Shown: one piece after another, positions 52,100 through 59,650 of the stretch
Layout of the letters: every line of letters starts with the position of its first letter
Numbering within the stretch: position 1 is the first letter of the stretch
Assembly (NCBI RefSeq): GCF_004138485.1
Contig: NZ_RYEV01000004.1
Span: forward strand, 680,803-744,802
Direction of reading: 5' to 3'
Length of the DNA stretch: 64,000 bases
DNA from: Peristeroidobacter soli
Lineage (GTDB): Bacteria > Pseudomonadota > Gammaproteobacteria > Steroidobacterales > Steroidobacteraceae
Notes under the pieces: generated by a model
What the model was told of the DNA's origin: nothing
What the model saw: only the letters and a program-made list of their open reading frames with translations
Databases searched by the model: none
Program-made: the position numbers and the translations under genes

Positions 52100-52371
52100 C
52101 CCCGTCTCCAGATGCAGCCGATCGAAAGCAGTGAACTGCGGCTGCGGGCGGAGCAGCGAGAGGCCATAGATGACGCGCTCGCTCGAATGCCGCTTGATGC
52201 TCATCGCTCAGCTGACACCACGCGCTTGCCGCTTCGACATCCGCAGCGCTCGCCTGGCCGGAGGTGAGAGGTGAGACGCACGACCCATTCGGTGGCAGCC
52301 CGGTCGAGACCTGAATGTTCATGGTCACTGAACGCTTCCGCCACTTGCTCTGGATTGACTGCTCGCGGCAT
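52077..52371 (-). pseudogene. FecR remnant broken by a 7-bp tandem duplication
   Basis: This fills most of the 314-bp gap between the P450 and AAA genes. A frame from ATG 52371 reads LDRAATEWVVRLTS, then shifts. The other frame continues LTSGQASAADVEAASAW, then EHQAAFERARHLWPLA and stops. Joined, these give the typical sigma-binding N-terminus of FecR. The cause is a tandem duplication: AGGTGAG at 52263-52269 is repeated at 52270-52276. The rest of FecR (membrane helix and periplasmic domain) and its sigma partner are absent. Confidence 0.75.
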
Positions 52372-52413
52372 CCTCTTCAGAACGAATGGATGCCGCGAGA
52401 TCCGCAAGCCCAG

Positions 52414-53772
52414 CTAGGTGTGGAACCCCAGCAACTTGCCGCCGATGGCGGTTCGGCTTCCCAGCGCATCCCCCACCACCGCAGCGGCATCCGCCATCGG
52501 CACCCTTCCATCTTTGCCGCAAGCCAGACTGAACTGCGCAAACCGCCGCACCAGCTCCTTCATGAAAGAGGCGCTGGCACCTTGGGTAGCCGCAACCGTG
52601 GCGGCGATGGTGCCCTCTTCAAAGGTGAGCGCCTTGCCATAGAGCGCCAACAGCCGCGCCCGGCAGTCCGCGTCCGGCAGCGGCACCTCGATGGCCTCGT
52701 CGATGCGACCGGGCCGGGAGGCCAGCGCCTCCTCGATGGCGCCGGGTCGATTGGTCGTCAGGATGAACAGAATCTCCGCCTCTTCACCCAGCCCGTCCAT
52801 CTCATTGAGGAGCCGGTTCAACGTTGCTTCGGTCGAACAGGCGCCGCCCATTCCCTCGCGCGATCGACCGATGAGATCGACGTCTTCGAGCACGAACACA
52901 CTGGGCTGCAGCGCTCGCGCCATGGTCATATACATGCCGAGATTCGCCACTTGTTCGGCGGTCACCAGGATCGTGGTGTGCTCGGGCAACTGCGATGTGA
53001 GATAACGAATCAGATGGGTCTTGCCGGTTCCCGGCGGGCCGTAGAGCAGGATGCCCTTGCGCGTGGATTGCCCAAGCTCGCGAAGCCCCTGACGATGATA
53101 GATATGTTCGAGCACATGACGCTCGACGCGCTGAAGTGTGGCGTCCTCGAGAATCACCTTGTCCCGTGACACTGGCGGCACGCGATGCACGAGCATGTCG
53201 GAGCGCATGCCGCTGTAGTCGGAGGCGGATTCGAACGACAGCGTCTTGCCGCGATAGAGCTGCGATGTCTTCGCAGCGTTGGTCAGCGTCTCGAACAGGC
53301 TCGTCGTAAAGCTCACCGATTGGGGCAAAGTGATCACCTCGACGATCGAGTAACGCGCTCTGGGCTCGACCAGCCGCGACAGGATGACTCCCACCGGCTC
53401 GCCGTCCACTTCGAACAGCCACAAGCCATTGCTGATCGCAGAGAAAGGCTGATCGGTACCGATGTCGACGTCGAAGCGCTGCACCGGCGCGATCTGCAAA
53501 GCCTGATCGCCCATGATCAGCATGGCCGAGGCGTGCAGTGACTGCATCGGATGAGACTGATGCAGGCCAAATAAAACCGGCTCGTATCGATCCGCTTCAG
53601 CAATCAGCGCGGATTGCAGATCTGGTAGCACATGCGATGCGAATTGCCGCCGTGAGGTCACGATGGAGCTCAGTCTCTGCGCGCCGAAGTGATCCTCGAG
53701 CGCTTGCCTCGCGTAGTTGTAATGACGTTCCACTCTGTCTGACTCCTGCTCGCGTTGTTGACGGTGAGTCAA
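52414..53772 (-). CDS. AAA+ ATPase with unknown N-terminal domain
   Basis: This 452-residue protein has an N-terminal domain of about 220 residues that I do not recognise and a single classical AAA module (about 230-420): Walker A GPPGTGKTH, Walker B-like VFVLEDVDLI, sensor-1 LFILTTNRPG, arginine finger region RPGRIDEAIEVPLPDA. The AAA part resembles VPS4/CDC48/FtsH-type remodelling ATPases, without protease or membrane segment, so it likely unfolds or remodels a partner. Neighbours are a FecR relic and a TBDR relic, so the partner is not obvious. Confidence 0.85.
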   Translation of the reverse strand: MTHRQQREQESDRVERHYNYARQALEDHFGAQRLSSIVTSRRQFASHVLPDLQSALIAEADRYEPVLFGLHQSHPMQSLHASAMLIMGDQALQIAPVQRFDVDIGTDQPFSAISNGLWLFEVDGEPVGVILSRLVEPRARYSIVEVITLPQSVSFTTSLFETLTNAAKTSQLYRGKTLSFESASDYSGMRSDMLVHRVPPVSRDKVILEDATLQRVERHVLEHIYHRQGLRELGQSTRKGILLYGPPGTGKTHLIRYLTSQLPEHTTILVTAEQVANLGMYMTMARALQPSVFVLEDVDLIGRSREGMGGACSTEATLNRLLNEMDGLGEEAEILFILTTNRPGAIEEALASRPGRIDEAIEVPLPDADCRARLLALYGKALTFEEGTIAATVAATQGASASFMKELVRRFAQFSLACGKDGRVPMADAAAVVGDALGSRTAIGGKLLGFHT

Positions 53773-53796
53773 CGAGCGACGCAGGTGGACGCCACA

Positions 53797-54241
53797 CTAG
53801 GGCGCCCGTCGGTTGCGGTATTCGCGCGGCTGGCTCGTTTGCACCCAGAAGCCCTCATCCGCATCGATCCGCTCCTTCGACGCGCACTGGTCCGAGCGTA
53901 CGCGTGCCCTGCTCCGACTCCTTCTGCAACGTCACCGTGTTGTGATTGGCGAAACGAAACCCGATGCCCGTTCCTTGCAACATCTGGCGCAACGCCTCTT
54001 GTGCCGAATACGTCCCCGATACGGCGCGCGACGTCACCTTGAGCTCGCCCGTGGAGGGATAGAGCAACTGCACGCCTGTCACATCGGTGAAATCTACGAG
54101 CGCGGCGAGCAGTGGTTTCGATGGAATGTTGAATCGAAACGTGCGTTCGACCTGCGCCGCGCTCTGCTGTGCGTGAGCTGGAATGCTCAACACGGTAACC
54201 AGCCCACAAACGACGCCCAGTCTGCGAAGACCTGCGAACAT
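53797..54241 (-). pseudogene. TonB-dependent receptor reduced to its signalling domain (unit 3)
   Basis: ATG 54241 starts a signal peptide (VVCGLVTVLSIPAHAQ), an STN domain (TFRFNIPSKPLLAALVDFTD, VTSRAVSGTYSAQEALRQML) and a TonB-box-like LGPVRVEGAD, then stops at 53855. In the next frame the sequence continues GFWVQTSQPREYR and ends at 53797, reminiscent of a receptor C-terminus. The plug and nearly the whole barrel (about 600 residues) are missing. The translated 128-residue stub could still be made and exported. It sits directly downstream of an intact FecR and sigma gene on the same strand. The C-terminal assignment is tentative. Confidence 0.7.
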
Positions 54242-54307
54242 GCATTGCTCCCCAAGTGATACTCAAGGGAACAACGGATCAGCCTGGGCAGCTCCTCAGG
54301 TCGAAGA

Positions 54308-55270
54308 TCAGCGATACAGCACGGTCACGACGCCGGGCACGCGAGTGGCACGGAGGTTCAGGCCACTGCGCAGGGAGTCGAGCACGGCTTGCCAGTCTCC
54401 TGCCTGGAACACGCCGGAGACGGTCAATGAGCCCAACGAATCCTCCGGAATCACGATCCGTCCCGCTCCCATTCGACTGAGCTCATGGGCCACGGTCGCG
54501 AGTGAAGCCTGATCGAACACGACCAGCCCTCGTCGCCAGGCCAACGATGTTTCCACGGACACGTTTTCCGGCCCACGCATCGCCTCGCCATCGAGCACGA
54601 GCTGTTGACCTGCGATCAAATATGTCGTGCCAGGATCCCTGGACGCCACCGCCACCCTGCCGCGCTCGACGGTGACCTCGACCGCTGCTCCTCGCCGTTC
54701 GACCGCAAACGCAGTGCCGACCACTCGAACATCGACATCGCCCGCGCGGACGTGAAACGGACGCGACGAATCGTGCTGGACGTCGAACCAAGCGCGTCCG
54801 CGAACCAGTTGTACACGCCGGGCGGCGCCGGAGAAATCGACATCGATGGCCGTATCGCCATCGAGAAACGCACTGGAGCCATCGGCGAGCGGCACCGTCG
54901 CCTGTTGTCCCGGTGCCGTCGAGCTGTCGGCGAAGGCACGGTCGACCAGACCCGGTGATTGAAACCAGAACACCAGCGCAAATGCTGCGATCGACGCCGC
55001 GAGCGCGAGTGTCACCTGTAAGCCGCTTGTTCGACGCGCGCCTCGTCGATACCGCCCATCCGCAGCCAACGTCGACGCCGGGCCTCGAAGATCTCGCCAC
55101 AACTGCTCTGCTCTGTCGTATGCATGCGCGTGCGAGGGATCGAGCCCAAGCCAGGCATCGAACTGCCTGCGATCCGTGTCCGTGGCCGATGCGTCTTTCA
55201 ATCGCAGGTGCCACCGCTGCGCTTCGCGCGTAATCGCGTCATTCTTCGATTGCAAGCTCGCGTCAGTCAT
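54308..55270 (-). CDS. FecR-family anti-sigma factor (unit 3)
   Basis: This 320-residue protein starts at ATG 55270, overlapping the sigma stop by 8 bp. The DUF4880 domain (ITREAQRWHLRLKDASATDTD, AHAYDRAEQLW) is followed by one membrane helix (about 80-98, VTLALAASIAAFALVFWF), then the FecR domain (VPLADGSSAFLDGDTAIDV, RGRAWFDVQHD, VVGTAFAVE) and a C-terminal DUF4974-like region (VFDQASLATVAHELSRMG). All domains look intact although its receptor partner is truncated. Confidence 0.9.
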   Translation of the reverse strand: MTDASLQSKNDAITREAQRWHLRLKDASATDTDRRQFDAWLGLDPSHAHAYDRAEQLWRDLRGPASTLAADGRYRRGARRTSGLQVTLALAASIAAFALVFWFQSPGLVDRAFADSSTAPGQQATVPLADGSSAFLDGDTAIDVDFSGAARRVQLVRGRAWFDVQHDSSRPFHVRAGDVDVRVVGTAFAVERRGAAVEVTVERGRVAVASRDPGTTYLIAGQQLVLDGEAMRGPENVSVETSLAWRRGLVVFDQASLATVAHELSRMGAGRIVIPEDSLGSLTVSGVFQAGDWQAVLDSLRSGLNLRATRVPGVVTVLYR

Positions 55271-55769
55271 TGAGACTGCCCCGGCAAGCATCGAGAGCCC
55301 GCATCATTTCCTTCTCGACGGTGCTCACCGATACGCCCAGTTGCCGCGCAATCTCGGCATAGGACAGCTCGTCGATACGATTGAGCAGGAAGATCCGTTG
55401 CGTGCGTTCAGGAAGCCCTCGCAGCGTTTCGACCAACGTGTCGAACTGCTGAGCCGCCACTGCGGACGACTGCGGCTCCAATGCTTCGGGGGCGAGCATC
55501 GCATCGTCAGGTGCGGCTTCGATCGCGCCCCTCGAATAGGCGGCGCGGACCTGACGGCTGCGAAGATGATCGATGGCGAGGTTCTGCGCCGTGCGGAACA
55601 CCAAGCTGCGGTCCTGGTCGGCCATGGGCCGATGCCACAGCCGCAGCAGCGTTTCATGAGCGAGGTCCTCGGCGGCGTCCCGGCAGCGCACGATCCTCCG
55701 GATCAAGCCAACGACCCGATCCCGCTCGGCGAGAAAGATCTGCAGCAGCGCTGGCGGGGAGGTGGACAT
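55263..55769 (-). CDS. FecI-like ECF sigma factor (unit 3)
   Basis: This 168-residue sigma factor has region 2 (RDAAEDLAHETLLRLW, FRTAQNLAIDHLRSRQ) and region 4 (LPERTQRIFLLNRIDELSYAEIARQL, VSVSTVEKEMMRALDAC). It follows a LuxR-type regulator gene by 43 bp on the same strand, so it may be transcribed from that gene as well as from its own promoter. With its receptor truncated, its inducing signal cannot arrive through the usual route. Confidence 0.92.
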   Translation of the reverse strand: MSTSPPALLQIFLAERDRVVGLIRRIVRCRDAAEDLAHETLLRLWHRPMADQDRSLVFRTAQNLAIDHLRSRQVRAAYSRGAIEAAPDDAMLAPEALEPQSSAVAAQQFDTLVETLRGLPERTQRIFLLNRIDELSYAEIARQLGVSVSTVEKEMMRALDACRGSLND

Positions 55770-55812
55770 CGTTCTATTGAACGACCCGCCTCCGCCGAGA
55801 CCGCAATCCGGA

Positions 55813-56982
55813 CTACGCCAGCCGCGGCGGCCCTTCGACCAGCATGCTCACCAGCTGGGTCCGGGTGCGGATGTCGAGCTTGCGGTAGATGTGCCCCAGG
55901 TGGTCCTTGATCGTGCACACCTCACGATGCAGCTGTTCGGCGATCTGCCGGTTCGACAGCCCCTGCCGGACCAGCAGCGTCACTTCCCGCTCGGTGGGCG
56001 TGAGCTGAGCCAGAATGCTCAGTTGGGATTCGGACAGATGCGCCGTCGTGTGAGTGCGGGTCCGCACCCCGGTAAAGCGAATCAGGAACGTCGGGCGATG
56101 AACCGAGAAGCTGCGCACCTGATGCATGCTCACCACCGCGCGCAAGTCCTCGTCGTGTGGATGCTGAACCTTCTCGATGCAGCTGCCACTGTCACGTCGC
56201 TGCAACCAGGCGACCCGGAACTGTTCGCAATGCCTCCGCAACTCGGCGGGTACACGAAAGTCCGCGCGCGGATCGTGATGACGCAGGTTGGGAACGTTCC
56301 ACGCCAGCGCCTGCGCATACCCGGCATCGTTGACGTACACGGGCTGCAAATCCCAATTCAGCAGAATCAACCCAATCGGCAGACCGCGTACGAAGTCGCC
56401 CATCGCGTCCTGCACGGCCTGCTGCTGATACTGATCGATCATCCGGAACAGCACCGCTTCGATCAACGGATGCAGCAGGGTCAGCCAATGACATTCCTGA
56501 TCGGTGAAGTTGCCCTGCTCGTACGTCCGGTACAGCACCAGCGTGGCGCGTGTGAGGCCCTTCTCCCAGAAGGCGAGCGTCACGCCATGCTCCCAGCCCT
56601 CGGGACGCATGAAGCGCTGATAGAACTCGGTCGAGCGGATACGCTCGGCGGGCGCGATGTCACTGAGCCGATGCAGGATGGTGCCCGGGTTCTCACACAA
56701 GTACTGCGGCGTGAGGTGCGAGCGGCGACGATTCTCCCAATAGTCGGCCGAGCGCTCCAGCTGCGGGGCCTCGAACACCCGGGTCGCAAGGCTGCTGGTC
56801 GAGAAGTCGACGTAGTCGTACCAGAGAAACGTCGTGCTGTGAGGAACGTTCTCTTGTAGCAGGGCCACCAGCGCTTCCCAGAACAGCGACAGATCGGTCG
56901 CGCCAGCGATGCGCGACAGATGTGAGATGCTGCCGGTGAGAGCGACGGGCTCGGCTTGAAGCGCGCGTTTTCTAGCGGCCAA
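55813..56982 (-). CDS. LuxR-type transcriptional regulator
   Basis: This 389-residue protein has a C-terminal LuxR helix-turn-helix (about 325-385, LTPTEREVTLLVRQGLSNRQ, TIKDHLGHIYRKLDIRTRT). The N-terminal 300 residues look like a GAF/PAS-type sensor (FLWYDYVDFSTSSLATRVFE, LYRTYEQGNFTDQECHWLTLL, GLPIGLILLNWDLQPVYVND as a PAS core) with no receiver or autoinducer-domain signature. The effector is unknown. The gene begins 18 bp downstream of the metallophosphoesterase stop and is followed by the unit 3 sigma. Confidence 0.85.
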   Translation of the reverse strand: MAARKRALQAEPVALTGSISHLSRIAGATDLSLFWEALVALLQENVPHSTTFLWYDYVDFSTSSLATRVFEAPQLERSADYWENRRRSHLTPQYLCENPGTILHRLSDIAPAERIRSTEFYQRFMRPEGWEHGVTLAFWEKGLTRATLVLYRTYEQGNFTDQECHWLTLLHPLIEAVLFRMIDQYQQQAVQDAMGDFVRGLPIGLILLNWDLQPVYVNDAGYAQALAWNVPNLRHHDPRADFRVPAELRRHCEQFRVAWLQRRDSGSCIEKVQHPHDEDLRAVVSMHQVRSFSVHRPTFLIRFTGVRTRTHTTAHLSESQLSILAQLTPTEREVTLLVRQGLSNRQIAEQLHREVCTIKDHLGHIYRKLDIRTRTQLVSMLVEGPPRLA

Positions 56983-57000
56983 TGATCCGTCCTCGACGGC

Positions 57001-58116
57001 TCAAGGGCTCGCCGCCGGGCTCGCCGGCGCCGCGTCCTGCGCAGCCGCCGCGGCAGCTGCCTGCTTGGCCTGGGCCGCCTTCTCCGCCTGGCGGGCCGCT
57101 TCAATTTCCTTTTGTTTCCTGATGGCAGCCTGAGTCTTCGGATGCGCCGGCACGGCGACGAACGAGCTGGCCTTCAGCACCTTCTCGCCCGACCACCGAT
57201 AGGCACACAGCCGTCCGCCATACACCGCGGAATAATCCACGCAGGCCAGATTGGCCCGCATCGGTTTCATCTTGGCATCGAGCGGCAAGCTTTGATGTCC
57301 CGTGAACAGCGGCGGCGCATCGCTCGGATAGCCCCACAGCAGGCGCTTCTCCTGATCGGTCATCTCCCGGCGAGGCAGTTTCGAATTGCGTCGAAACGCG
57401 CCGTGCCACACCGTCGTGCCAGCGAGCTTGTCCGCTGACGCGTACCAGCGCACGCGTGTGGTCTTCTCCTTGCCGTCCTTCTCGTACGTGAGCCACGGGC
57501 CGAACAGCAATCGATCCAGATAGGCGCTCGGTTTGGTCTTGTGATCGGACAGCTCCATGTACAGCGACTTGTCGCCCAGATTTCTCTCGCGCCAGTACTC
57601 GACCGCATTGTGATTCCACGCCGCGTGCACCACGCGCAGCCCCGGCGCTTCGAATACCAGGGGCAACTTGCGCAGCCAGCTAATCCAATGCGAGATGAGC
57701 CCCTCTTCGACGCTCAGCTGCCGATGGGTCTCGCGCAATTGTTTCTTGCGTACCTTGTTGTGCTCGCGGATCGGCTTGCCGTCGCCGCGATTCATGTAGT
57801 AATAAATGAAATCCCGCTCGTGATTGCCGAGGATGCAGTGAGCGGCGCCGGCGTCCACCATGGCCGCGACGGTCTCCAGGGTCTCCCGGATCGCCGGACC
57901 CCGGTCGACCAGATCGCCGACGAACACCGCCTTGCGCTGCTTGTGACGCCACACGCCGGCCCGCTTGGAATACCCCATCTGCTTCAGCAGCGCAGTCAGT
58001 TCCAAGTGGCAGCCATGCACGTCGCCGATGATGTCGTAGCCCGCCTTGGTCAGCGGTGGTCTGGTCTTGCGACGGGCCGGTTTGGCCTTGGCGCGCCTCG
58101 ATCGGGTTGATGCCAT
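57001..58116 (-). CDS. Metallophosphoesterase (bis-nucleoside tetraphosphatase/PPP-like)
   Basis: This 371-residue protein has the calcineurin-like metal motifs in order: GDVHGC (about 32), GDLVDRGP (about 67), GNHERDF (about 97), WNHNAVEY and FTGHQSLP. The distances fit the protein phosphatase / diadenosine tetraphosphatase subgroup. A lysine/arginine-rich N-terminus precedes the domain. The C-terminal 35 residues are a low-complexity Ala/Lys/Gln tail. Substrate unknown. Confidence 0.9.
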   Translation of the reverse strand: MASTRSRRAKAKPARRKTRPPLTKAGYDIIGDVHGCHLELTALLKQMGYSKRAGVWRHKQRKAVFVGDLVDRGPAIRETLETVAAMVDAGAAHCILGNHERDFIYYYMNRGDGKPIREHNKVRKKQLRETHRQLSVEEGLISHWISWLRKLPLVFEAPGLRVVHAAWNHNAVEYWRERNLGDKSLYMELSDHKTKPSAYLDRLLFGPWLTYEKDGKEKTTRVRWYASADKLAGTTVWHGAFRRNSKLPRREMTDQEKRLLWGYPSDAPPLFTGHQSLPLDAKMKPMRANLACVDYSAVYGGRLCAYRWSGEKVLKASSFVAVPAHPKTQAAIRKQKEIEAARQAEKAAQAKQAAAAAAAQDAAPASPAASP

Positions 58117-58203
58117 GTGAAATTACGAATGCGACCTGGGTCGTAGCAGCACAAGAACGAGCAACTGCCACACCCCCCGCAACGCAGTTGTAACATTCAC
58201 CCG

Positions 58204-59403
58204 CTAGGCGCCCGCGCCCGCCCGATGCCGGGCCGGGTCGACCAGGGGCATGAACACCAGCGACACGGCAGCCAGGATCGCGGCCGTCGCGAACGTGGCA
58301 TGCGGCCCGACCCGATCCCATATCAATCCGGCAATCACGCTCGCGAACAGCAACAGCACCCCGCGCATCATGTTGAACACGCCGAAAGCCGTGCCCCGCA
58401 GGTTGTCGGGCGCCGTGTCGGCCACCATGGCGATGAAGATTCCTTCGGTGAGCCCCATGTGCAGGCCCCACAGCGCCACGCCCGCCAGTGCAACCGCCGG
58501 CGTGCTGGCGTTCGCCAGTATCAGATTGGCCACGATGAGCACCGTGCAGCCCACCATGAGCAGCTTGGTACGTGACATGCGGTCGGCGAGGATGCCCGCG
58601 GGATAGGCCGACAGCATGTAAGCGATGTTCATCACCACCAGCACCATCGGCGTCCACGCCATCGGCAGGCCGGAGTTGGCACCCAGCAGAATCAGGAACG
58701 CTTCGGAGAAACGCGCCAGCGTGAAGAACGCCGCCACGCTCGCCAGCACCCAGAACGCTTTGGGCAAGTCGCGCGGGCGAAGATCGACGATGCGCCGCTG
58801 GGACGGTTGCAGATTCGGCGGCTCCTTCACCGCGAACCAGAGAATGGCCACCGCGATGAACGCCGGAATGACCGCGATCCAGAACAACGCACGCACGTTG
58901 TTTGCTAACACCATCAACAATCCGATGGCGAGCAGCGGTCCGACGAATGCGCCAACGGTATCCAGCGATTGCCGCAATCCATAGGCCGCACCCCGCTGCT
59001 CCGGCGTGGTGTAGTCAGCCACCAGCGCGTCGCGAGGCGCACCTCGAATGCCCTTGCCGACACGATCGATGAATCGCGCCATGAAGACGGTGGCCGTCGA
59101 GCCCGCCAGAGGAAACAGCGGCTTGGTGATGGCGGCCATGCCATAGCCCAGCAGCGCCAGCGATTTGCGCTTGCCCCAGCGATCCGACAGCGCGCCGGAG
59201 AAAACTTTGACGATGCTGGCGGTCGCCTCGGCGACACCTTCGATCAATCCCAGCCAGATCGTGCTCGCGCCCAGCGTACCGACGACGAAGATGGGCAGCA
59301 GTGCGTGGATCAGCTCCGAAGAGATGTCCATGAACAGACTGACGAACCCTAACGCCCAGACTCCGGCTGGCAACGCCGCTCGCCGGACTACGCTCTCGCT
59401 CAT
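58204..59403 (-). CDS. MFS transporter
   Basis: This 399-residue protein starts at ATG 59403 and has 12 predicted helices. The loop 2-3 motif is SGALSDRWGKRKSLALLGYG, followed by ARFIDRVGKGIRGAPRDALVAD, a signature I know from a common proteobacterial MFS group of unknown substrate. The second half has AGILADRMSRTKLLM. It faces the same way as, and lies downstream of, the TBDR relic and ABC gene, 65 bp after the relic. Confidence 0.85.
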   Translation of the reverse strand: MSESVVRRAALPAGVWALGFVSLFMDISSELIHALLPIFVVGTLGASTIWLGLIEGVAEATASIVKVFSGALSDRWGKRKSLALLGYGMAAITKPLFPLAGSTATVFMARFIDRVGKGIRGAPRDALVADYTTPEQRGAAYGLRQSLDTVGAFVGPLLAIGLLMVLANNVRALFWIAVIPAFIAVAILWFAVKEPPNLQPSQRRIVDLRPRDLPKAFWVLASVAAFFTLARFSEAFLILLGANSGLPMAWTPMVLVVMNIAYMLSAYPAGILADRMSRTKLLMVGCTVLIVANLILANASTPAVALAGVALWGLHMGLTEGIFIAMVADTAPDNLRGTAFGVFNMMRGVLLLFASVIAGLIWDRVGPHATFATAAILAAVSLVFMPLVDPARHRAGAGA

Positions 59404-59468
59404 GGAAAACAGTCTCGCTATTAAAAGCAACTAACGAGCGAGAGCGTGGACACCCGCAAGGTGGATGT

Positions 59469-59650
59469 CAGAAGGTGCCGCGCAAGCTCAGTGTGAAGCT
59501 GCGAGGTGCGCCGTAGTAGTTGTCCTCCTCCGGCTCGCCCACTGTCTGATAGTACACCCGGCCGGTCAGGTTATTTAGGTTCAGCGCCATTTGCCAGCGA
59601 TCGTCCAGCCGATAAGCCACTCGTGCGGACGGGAACGAGCGGCCCGTCCA
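59469..59650 (-). pseudogene. C-terminal relic of a TonB-dependent receptor
   Basis: Reading on the minus strand, the last 60 codons of a TBDR are present: SFPSARVAYRLDDRWQMALN, then LNNLTGRVYYQ, NYYGAPRSFTLSLR and the terminal Gly-Thr-Phe. The xNNLxxxxYYQ and YGxPRSFTLSLRxxF patterns are the last two barrel strands of siderophore-type receptors. Everything upstream is gone: the fragment begins where the ABC transporter gene stops. It has no start codon. It would have been co-transcribed with the ABC, lipoprotein and M16 genes. Confidence 0.7.

Noticed and set aside
52113-52262. Plus-strand frame resembling a sigma-factor segment after the P450 gene
   Set aside because: The likeness is only a few residues and the minus-strand FecR match explains the same DNA better.
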